Below, one piece after another: positions 1 through 5,011 of a stretch of 5,011 bases of DNA. The DNA comes from Bacillota bacterium. GTDB lineage: Bacteria; Bacillota; Clostridia; Peptostreptococcales; Anaerovoracaceae. The position numbers and the translations under genes were made by a program. The notes beneath the pieces are model-generated. The model was not told the DNA's origin. It did no database searches and was given only the letters and a program-made list of their open reading frames with translations. Within the stretch, counting starts at the first letter, position 1. Every line of letters starts with the position of its first letter. Location of the stretch: positions 1-5,011 of the forward strand of contig JAEEIC010000226.1 in NCBI GenBank assembly GCA_016281165.1, written 5' to 3'.

Positions 1-1
1 C

Positions 2-1132
2 GGCGCAGGCGGAGGGCTCGATGACGACGCCCTCGCTCTCGTAGAGCATCTTCATGTATACATAGAGCCTCTCGTCGTCCACCGTCGCTTCCCCTTCGAG
101 GATGTTCTTTATCTCGCCGTAAACGAGGGCGGAGGAGCGTCCCACGGCGAGGCCGTCGGCGTCGGTCTTTCCGCTGAGCCCCAAGTCCTTCACGCAGATA
201 CCGCTGCCCCTGCCCGTGGCGAGAGAAGCCAGCATGCAGGGCGACTGGACGGGCTCCGCGAAAAACACGTGCGCGCTGTCCCCGAACTCCTCCTTGAGGC
301 CGAAGCAGATGCCGCCGGGGGCCCCTCCGACTCCGCAGGGTATGTAGACCATGAGGGGATGGTCTTCGTCGACGGCGATATCAAGGGAGCGCAGCTGCTC
401 CGCCAGCCTTCCTCCGGCGACGGAATAGCCCAGGTAGAGGGCGGACGACGACTCGTCGTCGACGAAATAGCTGGCGGGATCGGCGTCCGAGAGCTTTCTT
501 CCCTCCTCGACCGCTCTGCTGTAATCGTCGGCGTACTCGATCACGGTGACTCCCTTTGAGCGCAGCAGCTCCTTCTTCCACTGCTTGGCGTCGGCGGACA
601 TGTGCACTATCGCCCTGTAGCCTATGGCGGCGCTCATGATGCCTATGCTCAGGCCGAGATTGCCGGTGGAGCCCACCTGCATCTTATACCCGGCGAAGAG
701 GTCTTTATGTTCGGAGAGGGCGGCGTAGTCCTCGGGACCGCTGTCCTTTTTGAGCAGTCCTCTGCTCAGGGCGATGTCTTCCGTGTGCTTCAAGACCTCA
801 TATATACCGCCCCTGGCCTTGACGCTGCCGGCGATGGGAAGATGGCTGTCGCACTTGAGGAGCATGCGCCCGGCCTCAAGGCCCATCCTTTCCGCCATGG
901 CGGGCACGGGCTTTAAGGGGGATTCGATGAGGCCCTTATCCTTTGCCGTCTCGGGGAAGAGCTTTTCGATCAGGGGGGCGAAGCGAAGGAGCCTGGCCCT
1001 CGCGTCTTCGATATCATCCTTCCCGAACCTGAGGCCTTTTTCCGCCTCCTCAAAGCTCATGAGACGCGGATTGAGCCAGAAGCATTCCTTTGCCTGTCTG
1101 AGATATTCGACGGTCCTGACGTTTATGTCCAT
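2..1132 (-). CDS. dsdA: D-serine ammonia-lyase (D-serine dehydratase), 3' end cut off by the window
   Basis: This is a cytoplasmic PLP enzyme of fold type II that converts D-serine to pyruvate and ammonia, used for detoxification or as a carbon and nitrogen source. My translation gives 377 residues before the left edge. Family hallmarks appear in order: PIAGSVKARGGIYEVL (residues 99-114), where K105 should form the Schiff base with PLP; GSTGNLGLSIGI (154-165), the substrate and cofactor loop; the glycine-rich PCGVGGAPGGICFGLK (265-280), which binds the PLP phosphate; then FFAEPVQSPCML (290-301), DGLAVGR (326-332) and EGVVIEPSA (368-376). These match E. coli-type DsdA closely, including spacing. 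That enzyme is about 442 residues, so roughly 65 C-terminal residues are missing here. The third glycine of the usual GVGGGPGG is alanine. The start at 1132 is preceded by AGGAG at an 11-base spacing, and no better upstream start is seen. It is transcribed divergently from the hydrolase. Identification is strong from motifs; activity is inferred. Confidence 0.95.
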   Translation of the reverse strand, partial: MDINVRTVEYLRQAKECFWLNPRLMSFEEAEKGLRFGKDDIEDARARLLRFAPLIEKLFPETAKDKGLIESPLKPVPAMAERMGLEAGRMLLKCDSHLPIAGSVKARGGIYEVLKHTEDIALSRGLLKKDSGPEDYAALSEHKDLFAGYKMQVGSTGNLGLSIGIMSAAIGYRAIVHMSADAKQWKKELLRSKGVTVIEYADDYSRAVEEGRKLSDADPASYFVDDESSSALYLGYSVAGGRLAEQLRSLDIAVDEDHPLMVYIPCGVGGAPGGICFGLKEEFGDSAHVFFAEPVQSPCMLASLATGRGSGICVKDLGLSGKTDADGLAVGRSSALVYGEIKNILEGEATVDDERLYVYMKMLYESEGVVIEPSACA

Positions 1133-1143
1133 TTTTCAGATTT

Positions 1144-1148
1144 CTCCT
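1144..1148 (-). promoter_or_regulatory. Ribosome binding site of dsdA
   Basis: On the minus strand AGGAG lies 11 bases before the ATG at 1132. It supports that start. The spacing is slightly long but acceptable. Confidence 0.7.
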
Positions 1149-1166
1149 CAAAAGAAAGCGCGGATG

Positions 1167-1175
1167 TGATACAAT
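1167..1175 (+). promoter_or_regulatory. Possible extended -10 promoter for the hydrolase gene
   Basis: On the plus strand TGATACAAT reads as TG-N-TACAAT, an extended -10 element with five of six matches to TATAAT. No convincing -35 is seen, as expected for this promoter class. Transcription would begin near 1182 and give a leader of about 100 bases. A second candidate -10, TATTAT at 1197-1202, also has five of six matches but a poor -35. Which one is used cannot be decided from sequence. Confidence 0.4.
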
Positions 1176-1189
1176 CAAAAATAGTTTTC

Positions 1190-1211
1190 CGGGGTCTATT
1201 ATACATCCCCG
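1190..1211. repeat. Inverted repeat in the divergent control region
   Basis: CGGGG (1190-1194) and CCCCG (1207-1211) are perfect 5-base arms separated by 12 AT-rich bases. The centre of symmetry falls on the dsdA -10 box and the predicted dsdA start point, where a repressor could block RNA polymerase. In a plus-strand transcript it could also form a weak hairpin. The arms are short enough to occur by chance. Confidence 0.35.
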
Positions 1212-1225
1212 AAGGCGCGCGACAA
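1198..1225 (-). promoter_or_regulatory. Sigma-70/sigma-A type promoter for dsdA
   Basis: Read on the minus strand, TTGTCG (1225-1220, four of six matches to TTGACA) is followed after 16 bases by a perfect TATAAT (1203-1198). Transcription would start near 1191, giving a leader of about 59 bases before the dsdA ATG. This is the best consensus promoter in the window. The -10 box sits inside the inverted repeat at 1190-1211. Confidence 0.65.
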
Positions 1226-1270
1226 AGCCGGTTTTAAGATCTCATGAAATATATCGCTTTTACGCTTTTA

Positions 1271-1277
1271 AAGGAGG
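1271..1277 (+). promoter_or_regulatory. Strong ribosome binding site that fixes the hydrolase start
   Basis: AAGGAGG lies 5 bases before the ATG at 1283 and is close to the ideal anti-16S complement. An in-frame ATG at 1244 has no such site upstream and would place this element inside the coding sequence, so 1283 is preferred. Confidence 0.85.
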
Positions 1278-1282
1278 ACATT

Positions 1283-2230
1283 ATGGCAGACAACGACAAG
1301 AACAGGATACCCAGCATGGAGAATTTCGCGATGGCGTCTCTGAGCAAGAACATAGACAATCTTCTCTGGTACCAGAGACTCGGCGAGAAGGCGAAGGTGG
1401 ATATAAGCCGCATCACCGGCAATCCTCCCGCCAATACGACGGCCCAGGCGCCTCTGGAGAAGGGCAATCCCGTCATCTTCACCGTCTACAGCTTCGTTCC
1501 CAGAGATCTCGACACGAAGAAGAAGCATCCCGCCATCATGCTGATACACGGCGGCATCCACAGCAACTTCGGCAGCGCCGCCAACGCCCACATCGTCGAG
1601 GAGATGATAGACCAGGGCTACATCGTGATCGCTCCCGATTACAGAGGCTCCACCGGCTACGGGCCCCTCTGCTGGCAGCTGATCGACTACGGCGGGGAAG
1701 AGGTCGAGGACTGCATGTACGCCAGAGAATGGGCCCTCGCCACCTATCCGTTCATCGACGAGAAGAAGTTCGGCATCATGGGCTGGTCGCACGGCGGCAT
1801 GATAACCCTGCTCTCGATCTTCAGGCATCCCGGCGTCTATGCCGCGGCCTTCGCGGGCGTCCCCGTGAGCGATCTCATCACCCGCCAGGGCTATCACAAG
1901 GCAAGCTACAACGACCTGATGGCGGCCGATTATCATACAGGCGTCTTCGCCTGGGAGGATCCCAAGGAATACATGAGAAGGTCTCCGGCCTGGAACGTCG
2001 AGAAGTTCGACGATATGCCCCTGCTCATCCACACCAACACCAACGACGAGGACGTCAACGTGCTGGAGGTGAAGCAGCTGATCAGGTCTCTCAAGGCCGA
2101 GGGCAAGAAGTTCGAGTACGAGATCTTCGAGGATATCCCCGGCGGACACGTATTCGACCGCATCGACACCGTCGTCGGCCGTCAGATCCGCCAGAAGATC
2201 TGGGACTTCATGGCCAAGCACCTGAAGTAA
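1283..2230 (+). CDS. Alpha/beta hydrolase, prolyl oligopeptidase (S9-like) family
   Basis: The 315-residue product is a serine hydrolase with the C-terminal catalytic fold of prolyl oligopeptidases and acylaminoacyl peptidases. Visible landmarks in order are AIMLIHGG (84-91), the oxyanion-hole strand; APDYRGSTGYG (117-127), typical of S9 peptidases; GIMGWSHGGM (164-173), the nucleophile elbow with S169 in G-x-S-x-G; LLIHTNTNDEDV (247-258), where D255 fits the D-x-x-V position of the catalytic aspartate; and PGGHVF (286-291) with H289 as catalytic histidine. The triad therefore looks complete. Only about 80 residues precede the core, so the N-terminal beta-propeller of large S9 enzymes is absent. 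No signal peptide or membrane segment is seen, so it is probably cytoplasmic. Likely substrates are short peptides, acylated amino acids or esters; the sequence does not say which. It is divergent from dsdA, which could mean a related role, but that is inference. A terminator follows directly. Confidence 0.87.
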   Translation: MADNDKNRIPSMENFAMASLSKNIDNLLWYQRLGEKAKVDISRITGNPPANTTAQAPLEKGNPVIFTVYSFVPRDLDTKKKHPAIMLIHGGIHSNFGSAANAHIVEEMIDQGYIVIAPDYRGSTGYGPLCWQLIDYGGEEVEDCMYAREWALATYPFIDEKKFGIMGWSHGGMITLLSIFRHPGVYAAAFAGVPVSDLITRQGYHKASYNDLMAADYHTGVFAWEDPKEYMRRSPAWNVEKFDDMPLLIHTNTNDEDVNVLEVKQLIRSLKAEGKKFEYEIFEDIPGGHVFDRIDTVVGRQIRQKIWDFMAKHLK

Positions 2231-2243
2231 TGACTTTTACGCC

Positions 2244-2281
2244 GCCCCGGAAAGCCCGCTGAGGCCTTCCGGGGCCTTTTT
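2244..2281 (+). terminator. Intrinsic terminator after the hydrolase gene
   Basis: GCCCCGGAA (2244-2252) pairs perfectly with TTCCGGGGC (2267-2275). After one mismatch, three further pairs (2254-2256 with 2263-2265) close a 6-base loop. One C separates the stem from a run of five T (2277-2281). It begins 13 bases after the hydrolase stop codon. The T-run ends only 15 bases before the next ATG, so it also lies in the immediate leader of the downstream gene. Confidence 0.88.
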
Positions 2282-2286
2282 CACCC

Positions 2287-2291
2287 GGAGG
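2287..2291 (+). promoter_or_regulatory. Ribosome binding site of the cysteine-rich gene
   Basis: GGAGG lies 5 bases before the ATG at 2297 and strongly supports that start and strand over the long opposing frame in the same region. Confidence 0.8.
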
Positions 2292-2296
2292 AAGAG

Positions 2297-2950
2297 ATGC
2301 TCAGATATTTTCCCAGCTGCAAATTCACCGCCGCTCTGCCGGATGTGTCGGAGAGAGCGAAGGAATATATGGCCGCGAGAGGGGCTGAGGTCATGGGCTG
2401 CTGCCGGCCCGGCCATAAGGACCTGGCGGCGGGGGACACTGTCGTCACGGTCTGCGAGACCTGTAATATAATAGTCTCGGAGAACAGGCCGGACGTCTCC
2501 GTCATCAGCCTTTCGGAGTTCGTCGACGCAGATCCCGACTTCGTTTTTCCGTCTTTCGCGGGCGAAAGGATCACCGTCCAGGACTGCTTCCGGGCGCGGG
2601 AAAGGCAGGAGGAAAAGGCCGCCGTCCGCAGCCTGCTCGGGAAGTTGGGCTTTGACGCTGTTGAACTTTCCGGCTCCGAAGAGGAGGAGCGCTTCGACGG
2701 TACCTTCCTTTACACGCCTCTTGACAGGGACAATCTCAGGCTCGCCCCTCTGCGCTTCAGCGGGATCGAAAAGGCGGTCACGCCTCTGGGAGCGGAGGAG
2801 AGGGCGGCAAGGCTCAGGGCTTACTGCCGGCGCTTTGAGACCGAAAGGGTATGCTGCTACTGCAACACCTGCCTCAAGGGGCTCGCGGAGGGGCTCGGCC
2901 CCGGCAGGGCGGTCCACGTCGCGGAGCTTCTGTTCGGCCCGCGCGCCTGA
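2297..2950 (+). CDS. Cysteine-rich CCG-type protein, HdrB-like, function unknown
   Basis: The 217-residue product carries 11 cysteines, most in conserved-looking clusters: C8 in FPSCKF; C35-C36 in GCCRPGH; C53 and C56 in VCETCN; C97 in VQDCFRARER; a lone C177; and C186, C187, C189, C192 in VCCYCNTCLKGL. The order Cys, Cys-Cys, Cys-x-x-Cys recalls the CCG domain of heterodisulfide reductase subunit B and of related LutA/GlpC-type proteins, which bind Fe-S clusters and act in anaerobic electron transfer. The spacings here are shorter than in classical HdrB (about 16 rather than about 35 residues between CC and CxxC), and there is no second full CCG motif. The middle section (about 115-170) is charged and lacks cysteines. 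No signal peptide or membrane span is seen, so it should be cytosolic. No hdrA, hdrC or other redox partner is adjacent. A metal- or cluster-binding role is inferred from the cysteines; no catalytic function can be named. Confidence 0.8.
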   Translation: MLRYFPSCKFTAALPDVSERAKEYMAARGAEVMGCCRPGHKDLAAGDTVVTVCETCNIIVSENRPDVSVISLSEFVDADPDFVFPSFAGERITVQDCFRARERQEEKAAVRSLLGKLGFDAVELSGSEEEERFDGTFLYTPLDRDNLRLAPLRFSGIEKAVTPLGAEERAARLRAYCRRFETERVCCYCNTCLKGLAEGLGPGRAVHVAELLFGPRA

Positions 2951-2969
2951 TCATCGCCGGCTCCGTGCC

Positions 2970-2997
2970 GGTAAAATAAAATTTTAAGAATTTTACC
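2970..2997. repeat. AT-rich inverted repeat
   Basis: GGTAAAAT (2970-2977) and ATTTTACC (2990-2997) are perfect 8-base arms around a 12-base spacer that itself contains the palindrome AAAATTTT (2978-2985). It lies between the stop codon at 2950 and the terminator at 3004. It may be an operator-like site or an accessory hairpin upstream of the terminator. A small GC hairpin, CCGGC (2957-2961) with GCCGG (2967-2971), overlaps its left edge. Confidence 0.5.
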
Positions 2998-3003
2998 AAA
3001 ACG

Positions 3004-3025
3004 ACGGGGAACATCCCCGTTTTTT
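3004..3025 (+). terminator. Intrinsic terminator after the cysteine-rich gene
   Basis: ACGGGG (3004-3009) pairs with CCCCGT (3015-3020) around a 5-base loop AACAT. A run of six T (3020-3025) follows. The A-rich bases before the stem and the T-run after it make the canonical form. It separates the cysteine-rich gene from the secreted-protein gene. Confidence 0.88.
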
Positions 3026-3038
3026 GTATCTATGTAAG

Positions 3039-3044
3039 TATAAG
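3039..3044 (+). promoter_or_regulatory. Candidate -10 box for the secreted-protein gene
   Basis: TATAAG matches TATAAT at five of six positions and lies just after the upstream terminator, where a promoter is needed. No good -35 is found at 16-18 bases upstream, so this is tentative. If used, transcription would start near 3050, at the foot of the hairpins described at 3048-3110. Confidence 0.3.
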
Positions 3045-3047
3045 GGG

Positions 3048-3110
3048 CTGTCCGAGCGGGTACGCCGGACGGGTCCCTGTGTCCGCCGCCCTGTCCGTGG
3101 CAGGGATCCG
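3048..3110 (+). other. Possible structured 5' leader with two adjoining hairpins
   Basis: Hairpin A pairs CTGTCCG (3048-3054) with CGGACGG (3066-3072), with one G-U pair. It has a bulged A3055 and three inner pairs (3056-3058 with 3063-3065) closed by the tetraloop GGTA. Hairpin B pairs GGGTCCCTG (3071-3079) with CAGGGATCC (3101-3109), also with one G-U pair; C3070 could add a pair with G3110. A weaker inner helix (3083-3086 with 3097-3100) is possible. The two helices share bases 3070-3072, so they either stack or compete. The structure ends about 21 bases before the ATG. I do not recognise a known riboswitch class. GC-rich sequence folds easily, so function is unproven. Confidence 0.4.
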
Positions 3111-3131
3111 GGAAAGAAGTGGTACAGATCG

Positions 3132-3218
3132 ATGAGAACGGAAAGAAGACTCAGCATCCTGCTCGCTTTGGCGCTGGTCCTCAGCCAGCTCCCCGCGCTT
3201 GCGCCGGGCGTCCGCGCG
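3132..3218 (+). other. Signal peptide coding segment of the propeller protein
   Basis: The start MRTERR gives a positively charged n-region. It is followed by the hydrophobic stretch LSILLALALVLSQLPALA (7-24) and a likely signal peptidase I site V-R-A before A30. Cleavage after A24 is less likely because proline follows. There is no lipobox cysteine, so it is not a lipoprotein. Confidence 0.8.
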
Positions 3219-5011
3219 GCGGGGGGCGACTCGCCCGATAACGGCAAAACGGTATTCGACCGCATCAATAATATGGCGGATCAGGCGCCGGATGATTTCG
3301 ACGTGCAGAAAGACCCCTACGGCCACGGCATGAACAAAGAATTCATGCTGGCGACCCAGGACGAGCTCTTCGTCATCCAGGGCAACGGGACCGGCGCCTC
3401 GAACGCCGTGAAGGTATACGACGACCTGAAGCCGGCGAACAAGAACTCGTCTCCTCTCTCGGGGGCCGGGAGCGTCGAGACCCTGAGCGGTATAGGCAAC
3501 GATCTCTCCTACGTGCAGATGGTGAGCTTCGACCCGGACAAGACCGGCCGCAAGGACCATATCGCCGTGCTGGGCGTGAATTACTGGTATGACGGCGATA
3601 CCGGCAACGCCTATACCACCCTCAGCGTCTATGACAAGGACGGGAACAGGGAGTTCTCAAAAACGGTGGGCAAAGCCGAGTGGATGGAGCACCACGAGGG
3701 CGGGAACGACGATATCAGGGATTTCAACGCCATGAACTTCCTCTCCATAACCGCCGGCGATTTCAGGGGCGACGGAAGAGAGTCCCTGGTCATCTGGCAG
3801 TGCGTGGACAGGAACAATTACGGACTTTCCGAGTGGATCAAGGATCCCGATACCGGCAGTTATTCTTGCCCGAGCACCGAGATGTACGACAGCAATAAGT
3901 ACTATGTCGGTGAGAAGGCCCTGCTCCACGACCGGTATCCCGCGGTATACAGGGAGTGGCTCGACCACAACAATAACCAGAATTATGTCGACAACAAGCT
4001 CCACTGCCAGCTGAGGAGCGGCGACGTCAACGGGGACGGGATCGACGACCTTCTGGCCCTGAGCTATATAAACAGGGTGACGATGGACGTGGGCTTCGCT
4101 TACCAGATGAGGGATCAGGTCACCGATCTTTACCGTCCTCTGCTCGCGGTCCGCTACGGAGCGAAGAGCGCCTCGAATATGGCGAACAGTTACGACAAGA
4201 GGGTCGGCGTCTGGAAGTCCAACAACAGCGATCAGGATGAATGGACCTCTCTGCTCGCGGGCGGCCTGGCTGTCGGCGATATAGACGGCGACGCGGTAGA
4301 CGAGATCGTGGTATCCGGCTTCCAGAACGTCATAGAGGGCAAGTCCGGGAAGACCGTATCGGATCCCTACGACATCTCCGCGTCCACGCTGGTGACAGCG
4401 ATCTACGACGGGACGGGCAGCGACCTCACCCGGCTCATGTTCGACAACTCGTACAGCACCAACAACTGGACACAGGGCACCGATATAGGCGGCCTTTACA
4501 CGGCCGATACAGCGGGCGGCGACCAGTCCTGGCAGAGGACAGCGGTAGAGACCGTCGCGATCAACGGCAAGGCCAAAGCGGAGGACATATTCATCAACGG
4601 CGATCTGTATGCCTATGACCCCGTAGGCAAGTCGATGACCGTCAAATATCAGCCGGACTATTTCACCGAGACCGACGATTATTTCGGCAATGTGGACGGA
4701 GCGACCGGCATGAGGGTCGCGGAGACCTATTTCCGCTCCGTGGCGGTAGGCGTCTTCGACGGGAACGAGAACGACAGGGAGCAGATAGTGTACGTGCTCG
4801 GCGCGACCAAGAACGGCGATACCGACAACGCCTTATTCAAGATAGGCATGATGGGCGGACTGTTCGAGGACAGTCAGGGCCTGGCCGTGGACGAGGCAGT
4901 GAGCTGGTACAGCACGCTGGACGCTCCGATGGAGCGCACGGTATATCCGGCTGACGGAAGCGCGCCGGCAAATGTCTGGGACCGTCTCAATTTCGCCGTC
5001 TGCGCCTGGGA
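3132..5011 (+). CDS. Secreted FG-GAP/VCBS-like beta-propeller protein, 3' end cut off by the window
   Basis: The frame stays open for 626 codons to the right edge. Residues 1-29 look like a Sec signal peptide, so the protein is exported; whether it is released or wall-bound cannot be seen. The mature part holds repeats with FG-GAP/VCBS-type calcium loops: AGDFRGDGRE (208-217), SGDVNGDGIDD (296-306) and VGDIDGDAVDE (381-391). Degenerate copies occur at VSFDPDKTGRKD (131-142), TVAINGKAKAED (474-485) and VGVFDGNENDRE (539-550), and a further one begins at FAVCAW (621-626) at the edge. Spacing is 65-93 residues, as in integrin-alpha-like propellers. Such domains bind calcium and often serve in adhesion, carbohydrate binding or protein contacts. 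No catalytic domain is visible in this part. Four cysteines occur (224, 246, 292, 624). The start at 3132 is chosen because it gives the signal peptide; its ribosome binding site is weak, with AAGAAG about 12 bases upstream. The substrate or partner is unknown. Confidence 0.85.
   Translation, partial: MRTERRLSILLALALVLSQLPALAPGVRAAGGDSPDNGKTVFDRINNMADQAPDDFDVQKDPYGHGMNKEFMLATQDELFVIQGNGTGASNAVKVYDDLKPANKNSSPLSGAGSVETLSGIGNDLSYVQMVSFDPDKTGRKDHIAVLGVNYWYDGDTGNAYTTLSVYDKDGNREFSKTVGKAEWMEHHEGGNDDIRDFNAMNFLSITAGDFRGDGRESLVIWQCVDRNNYGLSEWIKDPDTGSYSCPSTEMYDSNKYYVGEKALLHDRYPAVYREWLDHNNNQNYVDNKLHCQLRSGDVNGDGIDDLLALSYINRVTMDVGFAYQMRDQVTDLYRPLLAVRYGAKSASNMANSYDKRVGVWKSNNSDQDEWTSLLAGGLAVGDIDGDAVDEIVVSGFQNVIEGKSGKTVSDPYDISASTLVTAIYDGTGSDLTRLMFDNSYSTNNWTQGTDIGGLYTADTAGGDQSWQRTAVETVAINGKAKAEDIFINGDLYAYDPVGKSMTVKYQPDYFTETDDYFGNVDGATGMRVAETYFRSVAVGVFDGNENDREQIVYVLGATKNGDTDNALFKIGMMGGLFEDSQGLAVDEAVSWYSTLDAPMERTVYPADGSAPANVWDRLNFAVCAW

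Noticed and set aside
269..1169. Plus-strand open frames within the dsdA region
   Set aside because: The minus strand encodes an uninterrupted DsdA with all family motifs; the plus-strand frames are shadows.
1244..1282. Earlier in-frame ATG for the hydrolase, adding 13 residues
   Set aside because: It has no ribosome binding site, and the ideal AAGGAGG with 5-base spacing lies inside this extension, directly before the ATG at 1283.
1268..2221. Long minus-strand open frame opposite the hydrolase
   Set aside because: Its translation is low-complexity (rich in V, D, A, G, L) with no family motif, and it mirrors a plus-strand gene with a full catalytic triad and a strong ribosome binding site. 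It is an effect of GC-rich codon use.
2237..2917. 226-codon minus-strand open frame opposite the cysteine-rich gene
   Set aside because: It is slightly longer than the plus-strand gene, but it has no recognisable motif or good start signal and would run through the hydrolase terminator. The plus-strand product has ordered cysteine motifs and a GGAGG site.
3045..3110. Known riboswitch (c-di-GMP, cobalamin, ZTP, T-box or guanidine) in the leader
   Set aside because: I looked for the conserved cores of these classes and did not find them; only generic hairpins are present.
3030..4618. Several short open frames on both strands inside the propeller gene
   Set aside because: The single plus frame from 3132 stays open to the window end and carries a signal peptide and calcium-loop repeats; the others have no such support. 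They stand out only because the real frame has no stop inside the window.
1..5011. CRISPR array, insertion sequence, tRNA, rRNA or phage genes
   Set aside because: No regularly spaced direct repeats, transposase motifs, terminal inverted repeats with target duplications, cloverleaf sequences or rRNA segments were seen on reading the window.

Overview
The window is GC-rich bacterial DNA (roughly 55-60% G+C by eye). It has strong GGAGG-type ribosome binding sites, compact intergenic regions, and frequent use of ATA (Ile) and AGG/AGA (Arg) codons in all four genes. The gene content is a D-serine dehydratase, a cysteine-rich CCG-type redox protein and a large secreted repeat protein. This fits an anaerobic bacterium, perhaps a GC-rich member of the Bacillota (Clostridia-like) or a similar gut anaerobe. 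The taxonomic placement is inference; no rRNA or other marker gene is present.

Layout: (1) 2-1132, minus strand: a 3'-truncated D-serine ammonia-lyase gene (dsdA), reading off the left edge. (2) 1133-1282: a divergent control region with a good dsdA promoter, a possible opposing extended -10 promoter and a small inverted repeat between them. (3) 1283-2230, plus strand: a stand-alone prolyl-oligopeptidase-family (S9-like) alpha/beta hydrolase, ended by a clear intrinsic terminator. (4) 2297-2950, plus strand: a 217-residue protein with 11 cysteines in paired motifs resembling the CCG domain of HdrB. It starts only 15 bases after the terminator T-run. (5) 2951-3131: an intergenic region with an AT-rich inverted repeat, a strong terminator and a GC-rich stretch that can fold into two adjoining hairpins just before the next gene. 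(6) 3132 to the right edge, plus strand: an open-ended frame for a secreted protein with a signal peptide and FG-GAP/VCBS-like repeats. I count seven repeat positions, which suggests a seven-bladed beta-propeller cut off at its last blade.

The genes do not form an obvious single pathway. DsdA turns D-serine into pyruvate and ammonia. The divergent hydrolase could supply or process small peptides or amino-acid derivatives, but that link rests only on the shared control region. The CCG-type protein looks like an electron-transfer or Fe-S protein without its usual partners, and the last gene is a separate exported protein. No mobile element, CRISPR array, tRNA or rRNA is visible. The least conventional parts are the stand-alone CCG-like protein, the degenerate propeller repeats and the structured leader in front of the propeller gene.
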